DNA from: Zea mays
Lineage: Eukaryota; Streptophyta; Magnoliopsida; Poales; Poaceae
Direction of reading: 5' to 3'
NCBI RefSeq assembly: GCF_902167145.1
Contig: NC_050105.1
Location: forward strand, 136,137,988-136,201,987
DNA length: 64,000 nt
The notes under the pieces are model-generated. The model did not search any database, had not been told where the DNA came from, and saw only the letters and a program-made list of their open reading frames with translations. Position numbers and translations under genes: made by a program. This document shows, in pieces, positions 43,828 through 55,296 of the stretch (within the stretch, counting starts at the first letter, position 1; each line of letters starts with the position of its first letter).

Positions 43828-45013
43828 TTGGTGAGTGATGAACTTTATCGCCGAACAATCAACGACGTCCTGCTTAAGTGCTTAGGCCCAGATGATGCTA
43901 TATTAGCCATGGCCGAAGTACATGAGGGAATTTGTGGTACCCATCAATCGGCTCCAAAGATGAAGTGGTTGTTGCGAAGGTCTGGTTTTTATTGGCCTAA
44001 CATGATAGCTGATTGTTTCAAATACTACAAGGGTTGCCAAGTGTTTCAAAAATTCGGCGACCTGCAGTTGGTCCCTGCAGCTGAATTACATCCTATCATC
44101 AAGCGTTGGCCTTTCAGAGGATGGGGATTAGACTTTATTGGAGAAATCCATCCTTCATCATCAAATGGGCATCGGTTCGTGTTAGTTGCCACTGACTACT
44201 TTACCAAATGGACTGAAGCCATTGCTCTGAAGAACATGACACACAAGGAGATAATTGAGTTCATAACTGAGCATATCATTCATAGATTCGGCATTCCCCA
44301 GACCTTGACTACAGATCAAGAAACTTCTTTTATGTCAAAGGAGGTATGTGAATTTGCTGAATTATATAGGATTAAGCTGCTTAATTCATCTCCATATTAT
44401 GCTCAGGCTAATGGACATGCCGAGTCTAGTAATAGGACGTTGATTAATTTGATAAAAAAGAAGATATCCGATAATCCTAAGCATTGGCATAAGATTTTGT
44501 CCGAAGCCTTATGGGCTCATAGAATATCTAAACATAGTGCTACTAAAGTATCTCCTTTTGAGCTTGTCTATGGGCAGGAAGCAGTGTTGCCTGTGGAAAT
44601 AAGTTTGAATGCTGTCAGGTTTGCCAGACAAAATGATCTAACCGTCACTAATTATTATGATTCAATGATGGATAATATTGATGAGGTAACCGACAAGAGG
44701 GTGAGACAAGAGGGTGATAGCTTTGGGAGCAATAGAAAAGGACAAGTTCATGGTAGCCAGGGCCTACAACAAGAAGGTCAAAGCAAAGTCATTTCAAGTA
44801 GGGGATCTGGTGTGGAAGACCATCTTGCCTCTAAGGAATAAAGACCGGAAGTTTGGAAAATGGTCGCCAAGCTGGGAGGGTCCTTATAAAGTAAAACAGG
44901 TAATGTCTGGTAACGCCTATTTGCTACAAACATTACAAGGCAAGGATTTGCCTAAAGCTTTGAATAGGCGTTTCCTCAAGCAGTACCATCCTAGTATGTG
45001 GCAAGATGCTTAA
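43828..45013 (+). pseudogene. Integrase of the palindrome-rich gypsy element
   Basis: The zinc domain HEGICGTHQSAP...GFYWPN has lost one cysteine (GCQVF instead of CQxC). Core motifs are GWGLDFIGEI, TDQETSFMS (usually TDNGTxF) and GHAESSNRTL. A 13-bp tandem duplication (44692-44717, unit GACAAGAGGGTGA) shifts the frame. The C-terminal domain resumes at 44714-45013 (FQVGDLVWKT, then GPYKVKQVMSGNAYLL). Between 43444 and 43827 a palindrome pair (43651-43686) lies in the linker. Confidence 0.87.
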
Positions 45014-45086
45014 GAAAGCCGATGTGATCACATCGGATTAAGGTGCTTTTGGTTTGCCTAGCTCCACCAAAAGGCAGGGGGGCATA

Positions 45087-46360
45087 TGTTTGGCACCAAA
45101 AGGGGCACGCGGACGGTCCGGCCCTGAGACCGGACAGTCCGCGGTCCGGACAGTCCGCGCCTGTGGGCCGGACGGTCCGCGCGTGCGCAGAGTAGATTAG
45201 GGTTCCGAGTTTTGTGTTATGTTTGTTAGCTAGATCCTCGGAATTAGCTCGGAATTCAGTTGTGTAAAGGGTCCAGCCCCCCTCCTCTATAAATAGAGAG
45301 GTATACGACCGATTTGGAATAATCAATCGAATCAATACAACTTCTATTTCACATTTATTTCCTGTACAATTAGGAGTAGTTCTAGTCTAGTTCTAGTTTA
45401 GCCTCTCGATCTCCAAATTCTCCACCTCTCCTCGACTCTACGTCGATTAGAGGAGTCTAGGTCGGCCTGCCCGAGCCTAGACAACTCCTAGGATCTCTCC
45501 TCCCTGACGGGGTCCCTCCCGGGAGCGAGATCCAGGCGCCGTCGGCGATCTTCCGCCGCCCCTGCGCACGCGCGGACCGTCCGGCCCTAGGGCGCGGACC
45601 GTCCGGCCGTCAGGCAAGGAACCCGGGCTCCTGCACCAGGTCGCGGATAGGGATGGCAATGGGGAATTCCCCGTCGGGTTTTAGCTCCCCAAACCCGTCC
45701 CCTCGATGAAAATTTTTTCCCGCGGAGATCCCCACGAATGCTTGAGGGGGACATTTCATCCCCATCCCTGTTCCCCGCGGGGATAAATCCCCGTCGGGGA
45801 TCCCCATCCCCACTTAAATTATAATTAAATCGTACTTCATTTGTTATTAATGTAAACCATTGTCACTTATACACATTGTTAGATGTAAAAATCATTATGT
45901 GCGCATTAAAATCAATGTGTTTGTACAACGGGTGATCTCTTGACAAGGTAATTCTTTATTTTTATCATTAACTATTACATGAAAACATTGTCACATGTAA
46001 GTTTAACGGGTCCCCGCGGGGAACAGGGATGGGGAATGCTTCTCCATCCCCGTCCCCGTTTACCCGTCGGGAGACAATTTTCCCCTGTTTACATCCCCGT
46101 GGGGGAAGAAACTTCGCCATCCCCATCCCCTAATAGAGAAATTCACCGCGGGGAATCGAGGATCGGGTCTCCATTGCCATCTCTAGTCGCGGACCATCCG
46201 ACCCTGTGTCGCGGACCGTCCGCGCCTGACCAGAGAGCACCGCCGCCTCACGCCAGGTCGCGGACCGTCCGGCCCTGTGCCGCGGACCGTCCGCGCCTGA
46301 CCAGAGAGCACCGCCGCTGGTTCTCTTGAAGTGATTGGCGCCTCCAAAAAGGTGTCAACA
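45087..46360 (+). mobile_element. 3' LTR of the palindrome-rich gypsy element
   Basis: Preceded by the polypurine tract AAAAGGCAGGGGGGCATA. It holds the hAT element 45648-46185 and, after it, two copies of a 71-bp palindrome-bearing unit (from about 46186 to about 46320) where the 5' LTR has one. 657 + 546 + 71 equals the observed 1274 bp exactly. Confidence 0.92.
45648..46185. mobile_element. Non-autonomous hAT element, 538 bp, in the gypsy 3' LTR
   Basis: The ends TAGGGATGGCAATGG and CCATTGCCATCTCTA form a 15-bp inverted repeat with one mismatch. The 8-bp duplication GTCGCGGA lies at 45640-45647 and 46186-46193. The subterminal regions are rich in CCCCGCGGGGA and TCCCCGTC motifs. There is no coding sequence. 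Confidence 0.92.
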
Positions 46361-46365
46361 CTTAT

Positions 46366-48321
46366 GTAATTGTAATTTATAGAGACAAAACACTATATAA
46401 ACAATAGGACCAATACCTATTGAAGTCAAGTGAACCGGTTGGATATCAACAGGTAAAATGAAGGCTAAAGCTGTCGGTGTGTTAGTTTCGACAAAGGAGA
46501 AAGTGTATCGGTATTCGTTGGATAAACTTAGTTGGGAAAAAATGTAGTAGCCAAAAAATCTCGTGGAATTTACCATATTACCCCTCTCCACAGAATGACG
46601 GAAATTAATATGTTCCCTATATGTTTCAAGGCAGGCTTTAAGCTCGTGTACTGAAAAGCTCATGATTAGCATAATTCCTGGTCCAGCTCTCTTCTGCTCC
46701 TGCCTTCTTCCGTAAACCCCTTACGTTTACAATGTACTCCTACCTAAGACGACCGCACCTCAGTCAAGGGCCTCGAAAAGCAGAGCGTGCAAAACGATCG
46801 CAAGTGAATTGAGTGAGATTGGATGAGTTTAAATCCCAAGCAAGTTAAATTTATTTTTAATTTTTTACAATCCCATCTAATCCATAGGTAACAAAATTAA
46901 ACCAACAATGCCTAAAGCGGATCGAGAGTAAATTAGCGTCCGTGCGCTAGTACTGTCCAGGACAGCACAGTTCCTTGACTTGCTGCGTGCTCCTGCGCCT
47001 CGCGCACCGTGCGTGCGTCACCGCGCCGCGCGCCAGCAGGCACGCCGCGACGCGCTCGTGCGATGTGCGGCACAGGAGGACCACGGGGCCGTCAACGACA
47101 CGGACGCCGAACACGTTGATCGAGCACCGCACCTGCCCCCGCGCCCGGCGGTCTTGGTTCGCGTGGGGCTGGGGCCATTATCAGGTTCAGGTAGGTGAGC
47201 CGGTGAGGAGACCCAGACAGAGGAGGAGCAGAGCAGGCAGCACCGACGACGCACGCGGTACGTGCGGGGTGTAGCACCGGCGCGCACGCGCATCGGCGGT
47301 GACCACTCCTGGTGCGGCGGAAGAATCTGAGGCCAGAAGCTTCGTGCCGGGAGCTCGGAGTGCATGGCGGGGAACGGGGGAAGCTCCAGGCTCGTGTCCA
47401 GCTGAACGAACGTGGCCACAACTTTGGTTTTGGTTGGGGTGGGGACGGCACGACGGCCTGGGGGTGGGGGGAATGAAACGGGCCCCTGCCTCCGAGCTGC
47501 GCTGCTGCACGGTTTCAGTCAGAACCAACGTCGTTTTCCCTAGTTTAGATGATTCGATGAGGATGCTCCTGTGCTCGAACCAGCAAGCAAGGTACAGGTT
47601 CGTTCCAGAGGGAGATGCGTGTTTTTTAAAAAGATATATCATGCATTATACGTATGTGGTAAGAAGTCGTGATCGAGCAGATGTTTCGATTTTGAAACAG
47701 ACTAGGATCTAGTTTAAATTCATAATGTATTTTACTAGTACATTCAGAAGCTGAATATAGCTTGTATTGAATCTATGTATGTACGCAACGTATGCGAGTT
47801 TGAGTTGTTGGCAATTCTTCCAGAGCTGTTGCGCTTTGGTCGTGAGAGACACACGATATATCTCCAAATCCAAATCGGCCTGGTCTGATTCGAGACGCGC
47901 TACTGACTTGAGGTTGCCTGGATCCTAGTGCTATCACATTGCCTTCTTCGACTGGAGCTGCTTTTCCACAGCGCTTGATGTCAAATCCATTGAAGCGTAC
48001 GTGGCCAAATAATAATGCCGCGCCGTAGACTAGAAGGAGTGGTAGCTAGTGCTGTGCTAGGGAGCACAATATTATATATATAGCACCCATTACGTTGGAA
48101 CAGGCCGACAGGGGCAGAGAAATCAAACCTTGCTAAATGAAAAGAAAATCCATCACGGTATCCGTACATATATATGTGCAGAAACCAACCCGTGTGGATT
48201 CCATATGCACTGCCGGAGTCGGAATCGGACGTTGTGCCGTCTGTGTCCGGAATGGATGGCACGATCGGGCTGGTGCAATAGGAAACCTCCTATGCACCGA
48301 GGGTGCTGCGTGCTTGGCGCT
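46366..48321. other. Low-copy region with an unassigned GC-rich block (46930-47640)
   Basis: The GC-rich block has several minus-strand frames, for example 47132-46947 (INVFGVRVVDGPVVLLC, then THARCARRR) preceded by an acceptor-like GGGGGCAG. The adjacent frame ends in a hydrophobic LPALLLLCLGLLTG. This could be a decayed gene, perhaps for a secreted protein, but I recognise no family and no frame dominates. The rest is AT-rich, with no gene seen. Confidence 0.25.
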
Positions 48322-48329
48322 ATGATACT

Positions 48330-48861
48330 TAGGGGTGGATATCGAGCCAGCTCGGCTCGGCTCGACCGAGCTCGAGCTGGCTCGTTAAGGAAACGAGCTG
48401 GCTCGGCTCGACTCGTTAAGTAACCGAGCCAGAGAACCAGCTCGGCTCGGCTCGTTTGCGAGCTCGAGCTGGCTCGTTTAGCTCGCGAGCCAGAACAAAA
48501 AATAGTATATATGTATATATACACCAATATAATCAATTGCTAGTTAATTTCATACTAATTTAACACTAGAAAAGACTAACAATACTCATAATTTTATATA
48601 TCACATCATTTAAACCCTAAACTAGCATAGTTCATCACTTATTAATTCATCCAATACAAGTATATGCTTTGTTTTACAGATAAATGCTAGCTCATTCGAG
48701 CTAACGAGCTGGCTCGAGCTCGTGTCGAGCTGGCTCGTTAAAGAACCGAGCTGAGATGTTAGCTCAGCTCGTGATAAAATTGAAACGAGCCGAGTCGAGC
48801 CGAGCCGAGCTGGCCACGAGTCGAGCGAGCTCACGAGCCACGAGTATTTTGTCCAGCCCTA
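48330..48861. mobile_element. Non-autonomous hAT element, 532 bp
   Basis: It begins TAGGGGTGGATATCGAGCC and ends TTTGTCCAGCCCTA. ATGATACT at 48322-48329 and 48862-48869 is a perfect 8-bp duplication. Both subterminal regions are packed with GAGC(C/T)(C/G)G and GAGCTCGAGCTGGCTCG motifs in opposite orientation, likely transposase-binding sites. The centre is AT-rich and non-coding. Confidence 0.92.
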
Positions 48862-48869
48862 ATGATACT

Positions 48870-50502
48870 TGCTCGTCACCTAAACCAGGGAGAGAGAGAG
48901 GAAAAAAAACGTTGTTAAAATCAGAGATGTTGGAAACCCTGACAACAAAAACAAAGGATAAGAAAAGCATCAAGGATAAGAAAAGCATGCCGGAAAAAAC
49001 AAAAGATAATGGGTGGGTTTTGCTCGTGTACAAATATATGTATATGGGGCATGTGGCCGCATGGGTCAACGACGTAAAACTGGATAGCGTCGGCGTCCAG
49101 CGACAAGCTAACAGACATATATTTCATACGGTGGATTATGTAAGAAAACCAAACGTACGACATAGATACACATCACAATCGATTTAAATTGGTTGAAAAC
49201 CTTCTCAGAAAACTTTGTCTTTTTTTTGTTACAACCCATACGTCTCATAATTAGTTTATACAGTAGTTATTTTTTTGTATCTCCTCGATTTAGATTTCGA
49301 ACCGTTATGTTCTGTTTCTGTTTTTATTAGAAATAATAAGGATCCCAGTCAAAGATGTGGCGAATAACGGAAGCCAAAACCGTTTCCTCAAAACAGAAAC
49401 CGAAAAGAAGAAGAAAAAAAAGAATATAGGTGATCTTTTGCGCTATATATTTGTGTCCAAAAAAAATCGAATGATATATCGGCCTTTGGACACCCCGAAC
49501 GATATGGGTGGGAGCCATTCGGTGACCCTTCTTAATTTTCCGTCTGGCCCAACAAGAGATCTTCCGGTGTGTGGTGTGGTTGACAACAGGCCTTAAGAGG
49601 CCTGGACTTGTTCTGTTTATCACACTTCCGAAAGGCTCGATCATGTTTATCGCATTAGGCTAGCACCTCCCGGATTTCTGAGGATTGAAGGTCAATTATC
49701 CATTTTTTTCCTACATCCTCGAGAATCTAAAGAGATTTTAGTTTTTAAACTAGTCTTAGCCCCCTTATACAGTTATACCCCTTTTTTCCTAAAAAAGATA
49801 TACTCCCAGTTGTATACGTAGATTTATACGCGACGACACAAAAAAAAACAGTCATGAAACCATAGCATAGCGTGTGATCGATTTTCTATCACATCTGCTA
49901 TCCTATTTCCTATTTTAAACTTCACTATGTAAACAATGATAAATAGCATCATCTACGATGTTGTGTCCTCTAAAATTTTTAGGAGATCCACGGGAGACAG
50001 TCTGACAGCCGCAAAGCATTGTGGCTGCTAATGCTGTAGCACAAGACCGAGTGCCTTTACAGTTCGTACCTGCAAACCCAGCATCCCGGAAGTTGCGGAT
50101 CAGGGAGGTTTTATATACGACGACCTAAACAGATCCGTTATTGGTTAGTGGTGTCTTAGGTAACCAAAGCTTTGGACAGAGTGCAATGCCAACAGAATGC
50201 AGTAAACTAGCAATGCCTGCAATACCCACCTGGTGTCGCTGTTATGGCGATGGCAACTCGCATCACCAGCGGAGCCGGATTACTTCTCTAATTTATATAG
50301 AATTTGATGAGCTAGAATAAATCCTGGTTTGTTCCGGTACAACCGAACGGGCCCTTAACCGGCGCCCCGTTCGCGCTTTGGTCACGGACAGGCTGGCGAG
50401 TCTAGGTTAGGTTAGGTTAATTATTACGGCCCGGAATTGTGGTAGGATGGCCGCCGTGCCGGACGATCGATTCGAGTCTGACGCGTGGGATGTGTTGTAT
50501 TA
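48870..50502. other. Intergenic, no gene seen
   Basis: AT-rich sequence with homopolymer A and T runs. At about 50262-50356 there are MITE-like fragments (AATTTGATGAGCTAGAATAAA, CGAACGGGCCCTTA). It ends with A at 50502, the left base of the Helitron target. Confidence 0.45.
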
Positions 50503-50579
50503 TCTCTACTACTATTAAGAGCATATTGTAGACTACCCCCGTCTCCCTACGCCCGCCCGCCGCAAACCCCGTCGGCCCC

Positions 50580-51180
50580 AGATCCCCTCGGTCGTCTCCC
50601 TCTCCGGAACACAGGCAGCGCGGCGCGTGGTGTTGATGTACTCTGCTCATAGCCGAGCTGCAGGAGAGAAGAGAAGCCCCGCAACCCTAGGTCGCCACCT
50701 CTCTTCCTCTCAGGTTCCACTCGTCCGCGCGACGCAACGCGACGACACCGGAGGTATTCCTCTCTCCTGCTGTACAGGATCTCTTATTTCCTCGTCGTGG
50801 ATCATTCGTTGCTCGGCGAAACCCCAGCCCCGGGACGGGTCTGCTCACCGTTCGGTTTCTTCGTAGGGTTTTCTGCGGGGAGGTATTCCTCTCTCCTGCT
50901 CCTCCTATACGAGAAGTCGAAGTCCAGGCATCCAGGGCCTCCCTTGCTTCCGTCGGCATCGCAGAGCGGAGACACTTACGCGCGCTCAAGGTCGTCGGGA
51001 TCGGGATCCCCCGCGGCGGCTCTTGCGGCAGCCGCGACGGCGAGCAGGGCCATCGCCGCCACGCTGATCCCCGGGGCACACCGCCCACGCCACATCCCCT
51101 ACGTAGACGAAACAAGCCATCGCCTTTTGTCCGTTTGGGCTCTTCTAGCATCGATGATCCTCCGTAGTTTATTTCGGTAA
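50580..51180 (+). pseudogene. GC-rich 5' segment of the Helitron, possible captured first exon
   Basis: It looks like a GC-rich leader and first exon (frame from about 50797, Ala/Ser-rich, ...ALAAAATASRAIAATLIPG...). A 22-bp direct repeat, GGAGGTATTCCTCTCTCCTG plus CT, occurs at 50750-50771 and 50879-50900 and could mark a join between two captured pieces. I do not recognise the gene. Confidence 0.35.
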
Positions 51181-51740
51181 AAACTCAATTTCTCTTTTTT
51201 AGGTTCTACTACTATTTTGGCTGGATTCCTGAAATTCATCCTACTATGTTCATGCAACGACTCTGCAAGTGCAGAAGCTGAAGTCGATGGGTAGTGCTAC
51301 CAAGACCAAGCTTGTATGCCGAGCGATGAAACGAATTCTCACCTTATAGTACTCAGTATAAGGTATACATTCGCTTCTTATTGGCTCCCTGTCTTTCAGT
51401 ACTTGTTTTATTGGTTTAACATGTTTCTTTTTGCAGCTTACACATTATACATACTTCACCAATGAACAGCTCTACATTTTACCAGGATGTTGTCGACTGT
51501 CACCAGCGACCCATTGTCTATCGTCGAACTGATCACAGTTATTATTCTCTTATTTTTTTAATTGAGGAAGTGAGCTGGCTTGTCTGGATGTAAAATAAGA
51601 AATACACCATGTGTTGTTGCTGCAGAGCTCAGTGGCCAGTAGCAGTGTGACCGCCTTGTCGTTGATGCACGACCGACAACCTACTTGTGCGCCGATCACC
51701 ATACTAGGTCTGGTCGAGTCCAACGCCGTCGCTCATCACG

Positions 51741-53280
51741 GTTCTATCGGCTGGAGCAGCCCCGATGTCGTCCCCGCGACCAGCAGTTGCGGCAAGAACC
51801 TTCTTTTTTTCGTTGTCCACTGCATTTTTTCTAGAAATCAGGGTGGTGTTTCTCACCACATTGTTTCTGAATATTTTAATTTTCTAGGGATGCAAGGCTT
51901 GGGTAGGCCCTTCGGTTCTAGGCGCAGCAACAACACGGGTGAACAACGACGCATGGAGGCAAAGTGCACCACCATTCACAGGTCTGGCCGAGTCCGATGT
52001 CATCGCTCATCACGGTTCCATCGGATGGAGCAGCACTTGGATTAGTTCATATTCTCTGTTATGCAGTGAGTTCCATGTCGTTATTCAATGAAGATGTACT
52101 AATGTTATTTTATCAAATGATAGACTAGGCACGAGTTTTTTGTTGTTCACAGTTCGAATTAGCTCACCTTTTTGCTTTCCTCTTGGTACTTCTTTTTCTA
52201 GGTTCACTTTGTGTCTCCTAGGAATCATGCTATTCAACTTAATCAAAAGTTCTTTCCATATGTTTAGTGTCTCCTTAATAAATTGTTATATGTCATATTT
52301 TTCTGCTTCATCTTATCTTTCAACTTTTTTTATCATGTTTGCTGTTCTTTGAAGAAGTTTATTTGTTGTCTCCTGTCATCTTTTTGTTGGTTACTTTGTT
52401 CCATAGTTCTTACAAAGTTGATCCTTGATGTACTGCAACTGTAGTATTCCTTTAATAAGCTTAAGAAGTTAAGATGCTATGTAAATGGGCCCTTTTCTAA
52501 ATCTAACATTCCCCCAAAAAATTATATGCTTTGCATACTCAGTGTGAACCTTTTCTGTTCTTTATGTGCAACTAAATAACCTTTAGTTAATTAGGAAACT
52601 GACATTTCTAGAAATGCTATATATTTGACATTTAATATGATGTGAACATTAATATACAATTTTTAACATATCCATACCTGTAATGTACAATGGAAAGTTT
52701 GATGTTCATAATGTAAAGTTGAACGTTGGACTGCACACCTGCAAAAAGGCCATCAGTATCAAATAAATATGTAAGCTACTAACACCTACAATTTTTGCTC
52801 TTAGGTTATCTGTGGAGTTTACTGAATAGATTTTATTGAAAATACAGTCGCCTATTTGATTGTCCTCTCTATCCTTGGATATTATTTGGACATAGGAACG
52901 GTGCATGTTAATTTGATAGATGAGCAGTTACAAAATCTAATATACAATGGATAGCTTGAAGGAAAGGAAGCAGATAGGTATATGACATAAAAGGAAGACA
53001 ACAAGAATTTCACATAGGTGAGAACTATTTTTGCATGGCTTAGCAATTGATGAATATCCTGTCATAGTGGCACAAAACTGTAATGTTCAAGCCTATGCCC
53101 GTCACAATTTCCTTTGAGTCAAGCCTTGCATCCCTAGAAAATTAAAATGTTTAGAAACAACATGGTGAGAAACACGGCTCTGGTTTCTCAAAACAAATGC
53201 AGTTGACAACGAAAAAAGAAGGTATTTGCCGCAGCTGTTGGCGGCGGGGACAACACCGGGGCTGCTCCATCCGATGGAAC
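51741..53280. repeat. 160-bp inverted repeat in the Helitron (51741-51900 and 53121-53280)
   Basis: The left arm starts GTTCTATCGGCTGGAGCAGC and ends CTAGGGATGCAAGGCTT. The right arm is its reverse complement with roughly 85 percent identity by eye (GTTCCATCGGATGGAGCAGC ... CTAGGGATGCAAGGCTT). The spacer is about 1.2 kb. A further partial direct copy lies at 51981-52036. The right arm directly precedes the SR-factor exon. Confidence 0.82.
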
Positions 53281-53303
53281 CAAGGGGGATACTACTGTAC
53301 AAG

Positions 53304-53404
53304 ATGAGGCCGATCTTTGTGGGGAACCTGGACTATGACACCCGCCACTCGGAGCTCGACCGCCTCTTCTACCGCTACGGCAGGGTCGAGCGCATCGACA
53401 TGAG
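53304..53404 (+). pseudogene. First coding exon of an RS31/RS29-type SR splicing factor, captured
   Basis: The ATG opens [20 protein letters not shown], the RNP2 motif and first helix of the RRM in plant-specific SR proteins, then [19 protein letters not shown] follows as a 5' splice site at the position where these genes have an intron. The RNP1 motif, the rest of the RRM and the RS domain are absent, so it cannot bind RNA by itself. Confidence 0.85.
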
Positions 53405-53887
53405 GTCAGGTCTGCCCGCCCTTGCATTCCCTCATTTTGCCCACCCCCTTGTTTATCTTCCTCTTCTACCGCTACGGCTTCTTGAATATTTGAAGAATTA
53501 GGCAGAATGGTCAAAGACTAGAGCTATCACTTTTTTATGTGGCACCCTGCACATCTATCATCAAGAAAAATACAAAGTTGACGCACTCATGCGTGAAGCC
53601 TCGTCAGCACCGAACCTCGAAAGATCCGTCTTCATAGAGTATTGGAAGATTAGGCTTCATAAAAACCAGATCCTTCCAACATATGATGAAGATGTTGGAT
53701 GTTAGTATTTTAGTTTTGGCTGGATCTGTTTTTCTCAAGTGATTTAGAAAAAATTAGTGGATGCACCATGCATGATCTCTCCATCTAAAATTTCCTGCCA
53801 TCCAAATCAAGATGTGCTAAAAATTGGACTGACATAAATAGGTTGACTATGTTCTGACCTTACTAACCTGATGTCTGATCTCTCCAG

Positions 53888-54168
53888 GAGCGGTCTTGTA
53901 CATAAAGAAGGAATTCAACTTGTAGAGTGAGCCACTAATTGAGGGCCTCATCATTGCCATGTCCCTCATTGGGCAACAGTCATCACGACGTTCTCCGGGG
54001 CAGTGGCAAGCTCTATTGGTAGGAGGCCCATGCTGATTGCCTGGGATGTCCTTCACTTTGTTAGTGGGTTGGTGATGCTCTAGGCGCTGAGTGTATGTAC
54101 TGCTCCTTGCACAGCTATCGATGGGTTCGATATTGGTCAAGGAAATTTCACTTGTGATTGCCGAGAAA
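53888..54168 (+). pseudogene. Exon fragment of a tonoplast monosaccharide transporter, captured
   Basis: After a CTCTCCAG acceptor it reads GAVLYIKKEFNL, an in-frame TAG, then SEPLIEGLIIAMSLIG, TTFSGAVASSIGRRPML, FVSGLVML and SVYVLLLAQL. These are the first membrane segments and the GRRP loop of TMT/TST-type vacuolar sugar transporters. The stop and small indels break it. Confidence 0.82.
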
Positions 54169-54596
54169 GGTGCTCAGTCAACTGTCTCAAGATTGGTTCC
54201 AACTTGAAATTTGTTATTATATAGCTAGCAATACTTCTGACAAAATGACAAAGCAGACATTATATGCATCATTATGCTGAAAACAGTTGACCTAAGATCA
54301 CACTAAAAAGAAATTATGCCTGCCACTATCATTAGTATTCCTTTGCCTTCCTTTCCTTCACATCTAGAAGCATGTCTTCTTCCTCCTTTAGCATGACAAG
54401 AACATCAAATGCATTGATATTGTAGCATCACTATTCGGTTATGTTACTGTATTAGCCAATGAATGAGTTAGGGGTTGGTAGATGGGCCTTGGGATGATTG
54501 GTGGCTTGTTGCACACTTATTTTCTCATTAACACCTTACTATGCTGCCTTGTTTCTCTATATCTTGAATACCATTGTTTTATTGTCTGATAAACAG

Positions 54597-55020
54597 GTAA
54601 AAAGAATATATGAGCCACTACCTGATCCAAATGTATGAAGGTTACGTCTGCAAAATCAGCTCAAACGACAATCATCCAAATTGTCGGGTAAGTGCTTTAG
54701 GTCCAGGGTTTCTCCTAATAACTGCTTGATCGTAGTGATTGTATATGTAGGACATCTTTTTTCATGTTTGGCATAGTAGTAACCTAGAACTGATTCCTGA
54801 CAGACCATGATTTTGAAAGACTTGTTGTGGAGACTAAAGGTATTGTGTTTCCTTTCTATTATATATTCTATTCTGAAAACATGGATATAGAATTCTGGTT
54901 CCTGACGTTTCGTTTGTAAGGTATTCTGGTAGTGACCTGAGAGCCTTATGCGAAGAAGCTGCAATGATGCCAACAAGAGAGCTCGACCCACAGAATATTC
55001 CTACCGTCAAAGCAAATCAG
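54597..55020 (+). pseudogene. Three exons of a FIGL1-like AAA ATPase, captured with introns
   Basis: Exons at 54597-54687 (VKRIYEPLPDPNV, stop, RLRLQNQL), 54804-54839 (DHDFERLVVETK) and 54921-55020 (YSGSDLRALCEEAAMMPTRE, then LDPQNI). They are separated by GT-AG introns. They match the small domain of the AAA module of fidgetin-like 1, a microtubule and recombination ATPase, as I recall it. A TGA replaces an Arg codon. Walker motifs are not included. Confidence 0.83.
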
Positions 55021-55185
55021 GTATGGTTTTAAAACAACTGAGTTTGACTTTTCCTTACCAACTTTTATGCTTGCTAAAATTGTGAACACAAACATCAAGG
55101 TTTTGTCGAAAGTCCCCCTTTTCCTTCCATATTACTTAAGCTTACTGATAGCCATATCTTTATTTTTTGGAAGAATTAGTTGTTA

Positions 55186-55296
55186 TACTGCTTCTTCCCC
55201 TTTCCATCCATGGTCACTTAGATATACACTATGTCTACATACATAACAAAAATCTAGAAACATTAAAATGTATTATAATGTGGAATGGAGGGGGTA
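55186..55296. mobile_element. Degenerate Stowaway-like MITE
   Basis: The ends TACTGCTTCTTCCCCTTTCC and GGAATGGAGGGGGTA are a decayed version of the TACTCCCTCC...GGAGGGAGTA pattern, with TA at both ends. The inside reads AGATATACACTATGTCTACA, as in Stowaway elements. It is about 111 bp. Confidence 0.6.

Larger units (their letters stand above)
36524..46360 (+). mobile_element. Full-length decayed Ty3/gypsy retrotransposon with palindrome-rich LTRs
   Basis: 5' LTR 36524-37180 (657 bp) and 3' LTR 45087-46360 (1274 bp, enlarged by a hAT element and a 71-bp duplication). CTTAT occurs at 36519-36523 and 46361-46365. The order gag, protease, RT, RNase H, integrase identifies it as gypsy. LTR differences look like 2 to 3 percent by eye, so it is older than the Sirevirus. 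Repeated CGGACGGTCCG palindromes occur in the LTRs and inside coding sequence. I do not recognise the family with confidence. Confidence 0.93.
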
